In this document: positions 48,084 to 59,455 of the stretch, one piece after another
How the letters are laid out: each line of letters starts with the position of its first letter
How positions within the stretch are numbered: the stretch's first letter is position 1
Assembly (NCBI GenBank): GCA_905116865.2
Contig: CAJHNH020000504.1
Location: forward strand, 376,957-440,956
Origin: Candidula unifasciata
Lineage: Eukaryota; Mollusca; Gastropoda; Stylommatophora; Geomitridae
Reading direction: 5' to 3'
Length of the DNA: 64,000 bases
Program-made: the position numbers and the translations under genes
The notes under the pieces: model-generated
The model's database searches: none
What the model was told of the DNA's origin: nothing
What the model saw: the letters and a program-made list of their open reading frames with translations, nothing else

Positions 48084-49624
48084 TAAGTGCGAATACATTG
48101 TAAGTTATAAGTGTAAGTTACAGTGCAGGCATGTTATAACTATGCCAGTACATTAGACGTAGTGTTTTTGTGGACAGAAGTAAAATTTAGGCAAATACCG
48201 GCAGCCGTAAGTTTTGAGTGACTATGTGTGTTGGAAGATGGAGTTTAAAGAAATGTCGGGGTATTATGTAAGACCAGGACATGCTGTCAAGGGCATTAAG
48301 TAAAACCGGGACAACTGAATTCCAGACTCTAGTCATTCTGAAACAAACAAGCTAGCCTGAGAAAAATGGGCAGAAACACGGCGAAGCAATACTGGGTAAT
48401 GTATTCACTTCACGTGTGAAAAAATTTTACACGTTTCATCCCGCGGGAACGCTTGTTCGTCGCTGGAAGAGACTGTAAGCTGAACTTTTGACCCTTGTGG
48501 TGGGTAATCCACGACGGAAAATTGTCAGCAACGGTATCCCTGTGACTGTTGTTTGACGTGGGTTTTGTTCGTCAAACAAGAGGTCATAAACCAGAGATAC
48601 GAATTTTCGGACTAGATTTCACCGCAAGAACACTGCATGGCCAGGGGCCAAGACGGCACTCAGTTACAGCGAGCAAGGTCATCAACAACGGTCACGTACA
48701 ACACAGTAGCAGATAAAACGTCATCAGCGACAGCTAACTCGAGGCAACCGTACAGCACACCAGCCACAAGTGAATGCCTCAGGTTAAGAATACTTGTCAA
48801 TAAAAAAGAACGGGGTCCATCAGTACCAGCAGTAGTACTTTTACTACTAAATGTTTGTAATACGTCCGTATAGGTGAGTTCGTGTGTATTGTGTAGACAA
48901 GGAAGAAGTAGTGTTTATCAACATTAATTACGTCACGAAATGTTTACAATTTATAATGGATAGACAGGAAAAACAGTGATTAATGTGATAGACTATGACT
49001 ATTCAGATTGTAGAGTAGAACTACATACATTCTTTGTAAGAAAAGTATGTCAGTGAGAATCTAACATTTATCAACAGTTTGTGGTGACAATTAGTGAAAT
49101 TAATATGCGCTAACTGTGAACATTTAGTGATCTCTGCCAACTGATCAACTTCAGGGTAGAAAGACTTTTGGACATAGTTGAATTATTGAATGAGCATAAA
49201 CTAATAATAGTCTTTTAAGATCATCTGCAGACTTAGACCACGACAGAAGACAAGAGCGTGTCCAGAGACAGTAAAGACGTGCAGTGGAGCATCAAGGGCC
49301 ATAAACCTAATCCAGTCCATTCCAACAGCAGAAGAGCAAGGGAGCCATCACCAGGACCAAGGAAAAAGAATCAACTCATTACATTGTTACATGCTTTCTT
49401 TGTTCTATTTTCAGGTTCTTTGATTGTGATATTCTATTATTCTATTTAAGTAAAATAGATAATTTTTGTTTATTTATCAGTAGAGTATAAAAAGTTGTCA
49501 GGGAATATAATTAAATTTAAAATCTCAATTATTTAGTTAAAGAAGGGTTTAAATTAAATAATACGGGAGTTATCTTAAAGTTAAACAGTTTCAAAAGTAA
49601 TAAATTACAGTAATCAGTTCTAAA
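48084..49624 (+). other. untranslated leader of the gypsy element
   Basis: 1.5 kb between the primer-binding site and the polyprotein start. Two short frames (48637-48873 and 49258-49449) show no recognisable domain. A long leader may hold packaging and translation signals, which I cannot identify. Confidence 0.5.
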
Positions 49625-52600
49625 ATGTCAAACCTAGCAGAATACATAAATCTAGGAAAACAGTTAGGGTTATCAGGAGAGGAGTTAAGAAAATTTTGTG
49701 AAGGAAGAGAACAGGAGGACAAAGAACGCGAACGTGAGCTTAAAGAAGCACAAAGGGTTCAACAACAATTGGATCGTGAAGAAAGGGCCGCAGCACGCGC
49801 CCAGGAAGCAGAAGCACGTGCCCACGAAGCAGCAATGAAACAGCAAGAGGCAGAATTGAGAGAGAAACAATTACAACAGGAAGCAGAAGCACGCGCTCAC
49901 GAGGCAGCACTGAAAGATAAACAGTTACAACATGAAGCAGCAATGAAACAACAGCAATTAGACCATGAGAAAGAAATCAAATTGCAAGAGTTAAAACTTG
50001 AACAACAGCGGTTGACAGCACAAATAGAGGCAGACAGACAAAAGGTTGAAGCACAAATAAGAACAAAAGAAATGGATAATGAATCCAAAGCAGAACTGGC
50101 AGCACAAAGGGAAAGAGCTAAAGAAGAAGAACATAAATTTACAAAATACAAAGGATTAATAAAGAATTTTGGTGAAAAGGATGACATTGGATCATGGATT
50201 TCAGCATTTTTACTACAAGTTCGGTTTCATAAAATTCCAAAAGAAGATTGGGCAATACTGTTCCAAAGACACCTTGGAGGAGAACCGTTAAAAATACTGG
50301 AGACAGTGCCAGAAAATTTACGACTTGATTTTGATTATATTAAAGACCGGATAATGAGACACTATGACCTACAAGAAGCAGGATACAGATTGCAAATAAT
50401 TGATTTAAAACCAAAGTCAACTCAAACATTTGTTGATTATATGTCCGAAGTTCAGACAACTTTTCAGAAATGGGTGGATTCAGCCAAAATTAACAACGAC
50501 TATGATCTGTTAGTTGATTTACTATTAAGAAGTAAATTGCTAGAATCATTACCAAAACCTATGACCACATTTCTGAAGGAACACAAACCTACTTCGTTAA
50601 AACATCTTGAACAACTAGGAGAAAATTATTATGCAGCACATCGTGATATTTTTCTCATACCACAAAACACTGATATATACTCAGGAGCCAGTGCCGAAGG
50701 ACAAAAGTCATATGAATCAGGATATAATAGATCAGCATATCCGTCCAGAAGAAAATTTAATGGAGGAAGGAAAATAACAATAATAGATTGTGACATATGT
50801 AAAAAAAGGCACGGTAATGAAACCATATGCGACGCCAATCAATTGTATGAACAAGAAGTCAGAAAGAAAATTGAAAACAGGAGGAAAAAGGTAAAGAGAT
50901 ATGATAGTACAAGTAAATGCTGGGCTTGTGGATTCTACGGGCACACGCGTCAATTTTGCAAATATAAAAAAGAGTTTAAAGCAGCAGCAGTATGTGAAAC
51001 ATCAGACTCCGAGTCAGAAAGTGATATATCAGAAACAAATGCAGCAGTGCTACTAGAAGAAGATAAATGCACAATATGTGAAACGTTTCAAGAATATGGA
51101 GACTTACCGTGTGGACATAAGATACCGGTGCATAATGCAAATTCTGTGAAGGACTGTGGGAAATTAAACCTACATAAAGGAATAGTTGGTAATCGAATCG
51201 TCTCAATTTTAAGAGATACAGGGGCGACGATCTCAGGTATACATAAGTCATTAGTGAAACCAGAGGATATGACTGATAAAGTGGTTAGATGCAGAACATT
51301 CGGAGGTAGGATAGAAAAATTCAGAATAGCATCAGTATGGGTCAAAACGCCTTATACCACTAAGAAGATGGACATGGCTGTATTAAGTTCACCGTGTGCA
51401 GAACTTATCATTGGTAACCAACCAGGACTGAAAGAGATGACAGATCATGAAATAAAACAGTGGGAGAAAGAAAACATACCTGAGATGACAGAAGAGGTGA
51501 TGCTAACCACGCAGAGACAGGAGACAAATGCAGTCATGGAAGATAAAAGTGACAGTGTAAATCTGCAGGAAATAGAAAACGTTGCAGCAGTCACAAGAAG
51601 TGTAACAAAAAAGCAACAAACTCAAGAGCATTCCATAAGCATGCACAAAGAACAAATACCAATAACTACGGCAGATGAAAATACTAGGAAAAATTTTTAC
51701 CAGGAACAGAAAAATGATTTAACTCTAACACAATGCTTTGAAGCAACAAAACGAGAACCGAGAAAAACAAAAAATGCAGAATGGAAGTTCAAAGTAGACA
51801 AGGGAATTTTATCGAGAATTTATTCAAAAAAAGGACGCATCACAAAACAAACAGTACTACCACTGAAATTCCGAGAAAAAGCGATATCATTGGCTCATGA
51901 CTCCATATTTTCAGGACATATGGGAGTTACAAAAACTAAATCAAGAGTATTATCATCATTCTTTTGGCCGGGATATTCAAAGGATATCAAATCATACGTC
52001 CAAACATGTGATATCTGCCTACGAACGTCAAAAAAAGGTGAGACACCAAAGGCGCCAGTCCAAAGCGGACAGCTAGCTTCACGCCCATTTCAAGAAGTGG
52101 CAGTAGATATAATAGGCCCATTATCAGTAGTTTCTGCTAAAGGTAACAGATATATCTTTACGCTTATTGATCTTGCCAGTCGATGGCCTGAGGCTTGGCC
52201 ACTAAGAACAATTACTGCTGAAGATATCCAAGAAGTGTTGCTACAGATATTTTCACGAATTGGATTTCCCGAAGTGATAATATCGGACAGGGGAACGCAA
52301 TTCACATCAGTGGTAACGAGAGCAATTACGGATTTGTTAGGGATAAAACAACAATTCACGACACCGTATCATGCTCAGGCAAACGGATTAGTTGAAAATT
52401 TAAATAAAAGCATTAAGAAAATGCTAGGCCGCATAACTTATGAACATCCGTCAACATGGGATATTTTGCTACCAGCAATATTGTTTGCATATAGAGAAGT
52501 TCCACATATAAGTACAGGAATGTCACCTTTCGAAATTGTCTATGGGGCAAATCCAAAAGGCCCAATTTCTTTGTATAAGAAATTAATAACAGGAACAGCA

Positions 52601-53629
52601 GAAAATAGTGCAACCGGAAATGACTACCAAGCTGTAATTGACTTAAGAAATAAAATAATAACATCATGTGAGGAAGCAAAGGCGGCACTACAAAATTCAG
52701 GAATCTGGCAAAGAAGATACGCAAACAGATCAACACGACTTGTAAAATTAACACCAGGAGATGAAGTCTTAGTATTGTTACCAGCAAAGTCAGACAGACT
52801 ATTAGTTGAATGGTCAGGTCCGTACAAGGTGACCAGAAAAATATCTGATGTGGATTACAAAATCCTAAAGAACAACAAAAAGAAAATTTTTCATCTCAAT
52901 ATGTTAAAGAAATACATTCGAAGGTCAGTGATAGACGAAAAAGAAGAGGTACAAGAATCAAATGCATGTAACGTAGTGGACGAAGAAATGATAGATGCAG
53001 TAGAGGACGAAATTCCTACTCTAGAACTGGAGAAAAGTAAAGATTGGAGAGACATCAAAATAAACTCACAATTAAATGAACAAGATAAAAATGCAGTTCA
53101 AAATATCATTTCAAAATTCAAGGAGATATTCACTACAAAACCTGGACGAACAAATTTGATAGAGTATGAAATTCAGTTAAAGACAGATATCCCAGTTAGA
53201 TCACGGAATTACACTATACCTCTGCATTATTTGGACAAGGTCACAAACGAAATTAAACAACTCCAAAAAGACAAAATAATTAGAGATTCAACTTCTCCAT
53301 ATAGCTCACCATTGGTGATAGTAAAAAAGAAAGATCAGTCACTTAGATTATGTGTAGATTACAGGAAACTCAATAGCATCACAGAATTAGATTCAGAACC
53401 AATTCCAAGCACAGAAGATATTCTTCAGAGTTTATATAAATCCAAAATTTTTTCAAAACTTGATTTATGTAAAGGTTACTGGCAAATACCAATGGCAGAG
53501 ACATCAATACAATATACCAGCTTTCAATCACCATTAGGCTTAAAAGAATGGTTACGAGTTCCGTTTGGAATTTTAAATGCGCCAAAAATTTTCACCAAAA
53601 ATGATAAGAAAACTGTTAAACAACGTTGA
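49625..53629 (+). CDS. Gmr1-like gypsy polyprotein: gag, protease, integrase, start of RT
   Basis: An uninterrupted 1334-residue frame from ATG 49625. Residues about 20-170 are a Glu/Ala/Gln-rich coiled coil with AEARAHEAA repeats. A gag core follows (about 175-340). A Cys/His cluster CDICKKRHGNETIC begins at 389 and a zinc knuckle CWACGFYGHTRQFC at 432. The protease has DTGA at 531. The integrase follows: a HHCC zinc domain (about 757-800) and a DDE core with D828, D888 and E924 (D35E spacing), then a C-terminal WSGPYKV block. Only then does the RT begin (about 1170: SPYSSPLVIVKKKD, VDYRKLNSIT, FSKLDLCKGYWQIPM, RVPFGILNAP). Integrase ahead of RT is the order of the Gmr1-like gypsy lineage. 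The frame breaks at 53597-53601, where one extra A in an A run ends it 10 codons later. Confidence 0.92.
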   Translation: MSNLAEYINLGKQLGLSGEELRKFCEGREQEDKERERELKEAQRVQQQLDREERAAARAQEAEARAHEAAMKQQEAELREKQLQQEAEARAHEAALKDKQLQHEAAMKQQQLDHEKEIKLQELKLEQQRLTAQIEADRQKVEAQIRTKEMDNESKAELAAQRERAKEEEHKFTKYKGLIKNFGEKDDIGSWISAFLLQVRFHKIPKEDWAILFQRHLGGEPLKILETVPENLRLDFDYIKDRIMRHYDLQEAGYRLQIIDLKPKSTQTFVDYMSEVQTTFQKWVDSAKINNDYDLLVDLLLRSKLLESLPKPMTTFLKEHKPTSLKHLEQLGENYYAAHRDIFLIPQNTDIYSGASAEGQKSYESGYNRSAYPSRRKFNGGRKITIIDCDICKKRHGNETICDANQLYEQEVRKKIENRRKKVKRYDSTSKCWACGFYGHTRQFCKYKKEFKAAAVCETSDSESESDISETNAAVLLEEDKCTICETFQEYGDLPCGHKIPVHNANSVKDCGKLNLHKGIVGNRIVSILRDTGATISGIHKSLVKPEDMTDKVVRCRTFGGRIEKFRIASVWVKTPYTTKKMDMAVLSSPCAELIIGNQPGLKEMTDHEIKQWEKENIPEMTEEVMLTTQRQETNAVMEDKSDSVNLQEIENVAAVTRSVTKKQQTQEHSISMHKEQIPITTADENTRKNFYQEQKNDLTLTQCFEATKREPRKTKNAEWKFKVDKGILSRIYSKKGRITKQTVLPLKFREKAISLAHDSIFSGHMGVTKTKSRVLSSFFWPGYSKDIKSYVQTCDICLRTSKKGETPKAPVQSGQLASRPFQEVAVDIIGPLSVVSAKGNRYIFTLIDLASRWPEAWPLRTITAEDIQEVLLQIFSRIGFPEVIISDRGTQFTSVVTRAITDLLGIKQQFTTPYHAQANGLVENLNKSIKKMLGRITYEHPSTWDILLPAILFAYREVPHISTGMSPFEIVYGANPKGPISLYKKLITGTAENSATGNDYQAVIDLRNKIITSCEEAKAALQNSGIWQRRYANRSTRLVKLTPGDEVLVLLPAKSDRLLVEWSGPYKVTRKISDVDYKILKNNKKKIFHLNMLKKYIRRSVIDEKEEVQESNACNVVDEEMIDAVEDEIPTLELEKSKDWRDIKINSQLNEQDKNAVQNIISKFKEIFTTKPGRTNLIEYEIQLKTDIPVRSRNYTIPLHYLDKVTNEIKQLQKDKIIRDSTSPYSSPLVIVKKKDQSLRLCVDYRKLNSITELDSEPIPSTEDILQSLYKSKIFSKLDLCKGYWQIPMAETSIQYTSFQSPLGLKEWLRVPFGILNAPKIFTKNDKKTVKQR

Positions 53630-54059
53630 AAACGTAGTAGCATACATGGATGATATCTGTATTCATACTGACAATATGCCAAAACATCTCCAAACGTTAG
53701 AGAAAGTATTTCAGAGAATTCAAGAAGCAAATCTTACAGTAAATCCAACCAAAACTGAAATTGCGTTCACAACTATCGAATTTTTGGGACATAAAGTGTA
53801 TGATAACAAAATACAGACAGACGATAAAATAGTATCAAAAATATTAAAGATTGAAAAACCAAAAAATAGAAAACAACTACAGTCGTTGTTAGGTCTTATT
53901 AACTATTATGGAAAGTTTATCCCCAATCTCGCAGACCTAACCTTTTCGTTATTTGAACTGTTAAAAAAGGGACAACCAACAAAACTAAAATGGGAACAAC
54001 AACATGACGAATTGTTACAAAAAATTAAAGAAACTTTTTCCACATTCCCATGGGATGTT
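53602..54059 (+). pseudogene. Gmr1-like gypsy RT, second half (frameshifted)
   Basis: Continues the RT in another frame after the A-run slip, from MIRKLLNN at 53602. It contains the catalytic VAYMDDICIHTD (YxDD), then IEFLGHKVYDNKI, LLGLINYYGKFIPNLADLT and the start of the RNase H connection (KIKETFSTFP). All homology stops at about 54059, where antisense RTE-like sequence begins. The expected RNase H is found in inverse orientation at 59455-59060. Confidence 0.9.
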
Positions 54060-54062
54060 TAA

Positions 54063-54425
54063 GGCAACTGTCGTGTAGTTGGTTTATGGGGTTCTGCAGC
54101 TGTTTACTTTCACTGTGGAATATGCACTGATCATTGGCAAAGCAGCAGCTCATTGAAGTCCTCCTGTTTATTGACATCTGGTGGTGTTATGTCTATTTTA
54201 TTAATATTGTCCATGAATATTGTAAAAAGTAAAGGTGAAAGACAACACCCTTGCCTTAATCCTAATGTTACTGGGAACCGGACTGTGAGGCCAGCTCTTG
54301 TTCTGATCGCACTTTAACTTGCTCTATCAATAGCTCTTACACAATCTAGCACTGTTCCATTTATACCATAGTTTTCAAGGACATCCCAATGTTCACTCTG
54401 TCAAAAGCCTTTTCTTGATCTATGT
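54063..54425 (-). mobile_element. RTE-like LINE reverse transcriptase, first half (outer element)
   Basis: Minus-strand frames give DQEKAFDRVN near 54415 and then, after frame changes, a CCLSPLLFTIFMDNINKID-like block and LQNPINQLHD up to about 54063. The missing second half of an RTE-like RT starts at 59456 on the + strand. Confidence 0.7.
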
Positions 54426-54893
54426 TATCACAATCGACATCACTGCACATTGGGCATTCCCATGTGTGCTCAGTTCTCCGATGCAGCAGCCACTCCAAAG
54501 TACTTCTACTAATTTTTGCCATGAGAAGCTGGTTATGTTGTCTCCTATCTCGGCCTCGAAGATGGCATAGACGTGCTTCACCATGCTTCACTCCCATGTC
54601 ACGCAGTCGTGTTAGTGTCAGGGATTCCTCATTATCCATTAGCCCAGTCCACACAGATTGACGATATCTGCTCTGTCCATGTTTCTTCCCACATGCCTTA
54701 GTGCATTGCTTGCCAGTTGGTCCGCTCGCTCATTTCCCTTTACGCCTGCATTACCAGGTGTGTAGATACCCATGCTAAAGCTCTAGAAGCAGCTGGTATT
54801 TCCATGGTCATGCTTGATGTGGTTGTCTGGTAAGCGCCACTGTCCTCCTGTATTGTTTTCCACATTCTTTGCGCTGTGTATGCCCATGCTGAC
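54361..54893 (-). mobile_element. I-like LINE, rest of RNase H to C-terminal knuckle (middle element)
   Basis: The minus strand starts at 54893 with GTCAG, which duplicates the bases before the 5' LTR, and continues SAWAYTAQRMWKTIQEDSG, an AMxMEIPAA-like stretch and KGNERADQLASNAL. It ends with LTLTRLRDMGVKHGEARLCH and the knuckle region HTWECPMCSDVDCDN at about 54430. It supplies the RNase H part missing from 46990-47517. Its 3' end is fused directly to the RTE-like RT, showing that it was itself inserted in that element. Confidence 0.8.
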
Positions 54894-55445
54894 TGTAATG
54901 ACTGCCCTTTTGTGTCTCCTCTACACTGGCTATCTATGGTGCAGAGTTAACACTGGCTCTGATATCTAGAGGGTTACAACTCAATCAAGCAGACATGATC
55001 CTCTTCATGGTCACACAACGTCTAACAACGGTTAACACCAGCGGCACATTTCACGAGTTTATTTACACGTTAGCTCAATACACAAATCACAGGTGAATCC
55101 ACTTACAGCATTCGGACAATAGACGTTGACATATTCACAGCTGGCTTTGACAATCAAACAGGGTACCATTCACAGCTGGCCTTCTCGATCATTCATTCCT
55201 CGCCGATTCAAATCCACATGCTCTAGTCATTCTCCATTCATCTTCACAGCTTCATTTTCCATCCTTTCTCTCTGGGGCCCAGTCACCGAATGCCCGCCTG
55301 ATTCTCAATCCCCCAGATCTCCTTATTCACACGTGACACTCTTTCCTGTCGTTTCACCATATCTCCGTGAAACACATGCTCTCAGGGACTTCCCCAGTTA
55401 TGCCAATCATCCCCTGACATTATCCCTATTTATAACATCATTACA
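54894..55445 (-). repeat. 3' LTR of the gypsy element, inverted
   Basis: Same 552-bp length and nearly the same sequence as 47518-48069, but in the opposite orientation. On its outer side the minus strand reads GTCAG, identical to the 5 bp before the 5' LTR, so the two LTRs bound one insertion although they now point towards each other. Confidence 0.92.
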
Positions 55446-55463
55446 TCTCTCCTCCCCTTAAAC
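55446..55463 (-). other. polypurine tract of the gypsy element
   Basis: On the minus strand GTTTAAGGGGAGGAGAGA lies directly before the 3' LTR, the usual plus-strand primer site of LTR retrotransposons. This confirms the minus orientation of this half. Confidence 0.8.
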
Positions 55464-55855
55464 AAAAAAAAAATATGCAATATTTTTTTTTTTTCCATAA
55501 ACCTATATAAATTTCCATATAAGAATATATTGCCTTATTTTACTAATGTTTACTGTTGGCTGGAATTCTACCATTGGTTCTCTGACTTGTACCACATATG
55601 CAGCATCTCTTGTCACTCCCCTTGACAGTTCTTGGCAATATGCTAACAGAATCACCTCCCCAAAGCGTTCCTCAAACAACGCGGATGACCTTATAGGCTC
55701 TGTGACGTACTTATCAAGTCCTGAAGTCAGTCTACCTAAAGAAGACTGAACAACACCCCAAAGCGTTCCTCAACAACGCGGAAGTCCAAAAATGGCTCCA
55801 AAACTAGACTTATAAATCACACAGTTCTGTATGTCCCCCATAGAACCAAGTTCCT
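55464..55855 (-). mobile_element. 3' untranslated part of the gypsy element (first copy)
   Basis: Non-coding sequence upstream (minus sense) of the polypurine tract, with a repeated CAAAGCGTTCCTC...AACGCGG phrase. It matches 58372-58769. Homology ends at 55855. Confidence 0.65.
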
Positions 55856-55958
55856 GTTGACAGTTCATTCAAAGTGATTGCTACTCCTTGTTGGTCTTCG
55901 TCATTCACCATGGTTTATACCAAAGCTTTGCCAGAATTTTCTCATTTTAGCATTGTGG

Positions 55959-56001
<43 letters not shown>

Positions 56002-56844
56002 AGATACATCTCTTCTTTAGCATAAACAAAAGCAAAATCATAAGGTAGTGCACAAAATGATACCTAGATTCGTACCGTTTCTCACCAACCTTTAACAAGA
56101 AATAGAGACAGTGGGAGGCAGAGAGGATCGGAAGTTTGAGGAAAGCTGGGCTATTGGGTTTGTTGGCGGAAACGGTACTTTCGATGGTAATGTTTTACAA
56201 GGTTTAAGATATATATATATATTTACAACAACAGAGTGAGTGGAAAGAGAGAATGAAAGAAAGAAGGAAGAAGGAGAAGAGTAGGAAAAGGAGACACGAA
56301 AGCGTAAGCGGACAAGGGAAAGCAAAGGATGAAATGTAAATAAGAGATTTATTTTGAGGGAGAAGCAGCGGGATAAATATTTACATGTGCCTTTCCGGCT
56401 ATTATTAACTTGTGTTAAATTTATAGAAACATGTGTGAGAGGGAGTCACATATATACATTACAACCAACGAAAAGGAACAAAAACACTGTTCAGACGGAC
56501 AGGGGAAATAGTCCATGAGAGAGTATGTAGAGGGAGGGGTGGGGGTGTAGGGCGTAGTGGCGTTACGGGTCGTTGCCCTTACTGGTGTTCGCCAGAAAAA
56601 GGGCAGAATGTAAACAAAGCGTCCGCGCTTCCAGCTTGTTTCTGTCTGTAAGGTGGTATTGAAAGTAAAGTTTAAACTCACCATAGCATCACACCGGCAA
56701 TAGACACCCGGTGACACCAAGTGTCACGCTGCGGATGAGGATCGCTCGTTGAGGGTCCCAGAAACCGCGTGTAACAGTCGGTCTTTCTTGCGGCCCATCG
56801 GCAAAACCAGTGTAGGGCTTCAGGTTAAAGAAAAATGTCGTCCC
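55856..56844. other. unassigned sequence before the assembly gap
   Basis: Not part of the gypsy element. It contains a T homopolymer (about 55969-55990), a TA run near 56212 and a somewhat GC-richer part after 56500. No gene is recognised. It may belong elsewhere and have been placed here by scaffolding. Confidence 0.4.
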
Positions 56845-56861
56845 NNNNNNNNNNNNNNNNN
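56845..56861. other. assembly gap (17 N)
   Basis: A run of 17 undetermined bases. The sequence to its right restarts with a copy of 54006 onwards. Confidence 1.
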
Positions 56862-56864
56862 ACA

Positions 56865-58769
56865 GACGAATTGTTACAAAAATTAAAGAAACTTTTCCAC
56901 ATTCCCATGGGAATGTTTTTAAGGCAAACTGTCCGTGTAGTTGGTTTATGGGGTTCTGCCAGCTGTTTACTTTCACTGTGGAATATGCACTGATCATTGG
57001 CAAAAGCAGCAGCTCATTGAAGTCCTCATGTTTATTGACATCTGGTGGTGTTATGTCTTATTTTATTAATATTGTCCATGAATATTGTAAAAAGTAAAGG
57101 TGAAAGACAACACCCTTGCCTTATCCTAATGTTACTGGGAACCGGACTGTGAGGCCAGCTCTTGTTCTGATCGCACTTTAACTTGCTCTATCAATAGCTC
57201 TTACACAATCTAGCACTGTTTCCATTTATACCATAGTTTTCAAGGACTCCAATGTTCACTCTGTCAAAGCCCTTTCTTGATCTATGTTATTCACAATCTA
57301 TCATCACTGCACATTGGGCATTCCCCATGTGTGCTCAGTTTCTCCGATTGCAGCAGCCACTTCCAAGTACTTCCTACGAATTTTTGCCATGAGAAGCTGG
57401 TTATGTTGTCTCCTATCTCGGCCTCGAAGATGGCATAGACGTGCTTCACACATGCTTCACTCCCATGTCACGCAGTCGTGTTTAGTGTCAGGGGATTCCT
57501 CATTATCCATTAGGCCCAGTCCACACAGATTGACGATCATCTGCTCTGTGCCATGTTTCTTCCCACATGCCTTAGTGCATTGCTTGCCAGTTGGTCCGCG
57601 TCGCTCTCTATTTCCCTTTACGCCTGCATTAACCAGGTGTGGTAGATACCCATAGCTAAAGCTCTAGAAGCAGCTGGTATTTCCCTGGTCATGCTTGATG
57701 TGGTTTGGCTGGTAAGCGCCCACTGTCCTCGCTGTATTGTTTTCCACATTCTTTGTGCGCTGTGTATGCCCATGCTGACTGTATTGAACTTGCCCTTTTG
57801 TGGTCTCCTCTACAAAAAATGGGGGCCTTAAATCTATGGTGTCAGAGTTAACACTGGCTCTCGATATCTAGAGGGTTACAACTCAATCAAGCAGACATGA
57901 TCCTCTTCATGTCACACAACGTTCTAACAACGGTTAACACCAGCGGCACATTTCACGAGTTTATTTACATCGTTAGCCTCAATACACAAATCACAGGTGA
58001 ATCCACTTACAGCATTCGGACAATAGACGTTGACATATTCACAGCTGGCTTTGACCAATCAAACAGGTACCTATTCACAGCTGGCCTTCTCGATCATTCA
58101 TTTCCTCGCCGATTCAAATCCACATGCTCTAGTCATTCTCACATTCATCTTCACAGCTTCATTTTCCATCCTTTCTCTCTGGGGCCCAGTCAACCGAATG
58201 CCCGCCTGATTCTCAATCCCCCAGATCTCCTTATTCACACTTGACACTCTTTCCTGTCGTTTCACCATATCTCCGTGAAACACATGCTCTCAGGACTTCC
58301 CCAGTTATGCCAATCATCCCCATGACATTATCCCTATTTATAACATCATTACATCTCTCCTCCCCTTAAACAAAAAAAAAAATATGCAATATTTTTTTTT
58401 TTCCATAAACCTATATAAAATTTCCATATAAGAATATATTGCCTTATTTTTACTAATGTTTACTGTTGGCTGGAATTCTACCATTGGTTCTCTGACTTGT
58501 ACCACATATGCAGCATCTCTTGTCACTCCCCTTGACAGTTCTTGGCAATATGCTAACAGAATCACCTCCCAAAGCGTTCCTCAAACAACGCGGATGACCT
58601 TATAGGCTCTGTGACCGTACTTATCAAGTCCTGAAGTCAGTCTACCTAAAGAAAGACTGAACAACACCCCAAAGCGTTCCTCAACAACGCGGACGTCCAA
58701 AAATGGCTCCAAAAACTAGACTTATAAATCACAACAGTTTCTGTATGTCCCCCATAGAACCAAGTTCCT
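56865..58769. repeat. indel-rich second copy of 54006-55855
   Basis: It repeats the end of the gypsy RT, the junction, the RTE-like RT, the I-like RNase H, the inverted LTR (57780-58353), the polypurine tract and the 3' untranslated part, in the same order. It is about 55 bp longer because of many single-base insertions, often in homopolymers, the pattern of unpolished long-read sequence. Probably a false duplication next to the gap. Confidence 0.85.
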
Positions 58770-59455
58770 CTGTAATTGCCTGTTAATAAAATTTCTATTA
58801 TAACCTAATGTGTCTATTGGTTTTTTATAAACTCATACACCATCTTTCAGTTTTATTTTTAAATTCATACACCATTCCTCATTATCACTTTCACATCATA
58901 ACTTTCATATCATCACTTCATACAAAATTTATTTTATTTGAATATTAATTGTTAGTAACAACACGTTTATTGAACATTTGTTAGTAATGTTAGACTGTTA
59001 CCTATAATTATCTCCCTTTTTTATTTAACTCCCTTTGTGACTATTTCTGCTTACTATCTTTATAACCTAGACATAATATCTGGAATGTGGTTGTCAACCC
59101 CTTTTACATGCATAATGTCAAATTTAAACTGTTGCAGTAACAATGCCCAGCGGTAAACTCTAGCGTTTTTATTAGCATCTATGTTCTGCAGTTTTACCAA
59201 TGCAAGATTATCTGTGATGATTGTAAATTCTTTGCCGATTAGGAATTTTTGAAATTTTTTCAAACTGATCACTACAGCTAATGCCTCTCGCTCGAACGCA
59301 CTATATTTCTGTTGCGCTTGGGTGAGTTTTTGTGACATATAATATACAGGTAATAAAACATTAGAATGTAACTGAGCTAGCATTGAACTTATGGTATGCA
59401 AACTCGCATCAGACTGTAAATAAAATCTTTTTGATATGTCTGGCTGTCTGAAAGA
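58770..59455 (-). mobile_element. Gmr1-like gypsy RNase H and 3' region, inverted
   Basis: On the minus strand, from 59455, RQPDISKRFYLQSDAS leads into an RNase H of the gypsy type: AQQKYSAFEREALAVVISLK, FTIITDNLALVKLQN and the end VKGVDNHIPDIMSRL with a stop at 59060. This domain normally follows RT directly and is what is missing after 54059. The remainder to 58770 is non-coding 3' sequence. Confidence 0.88.
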
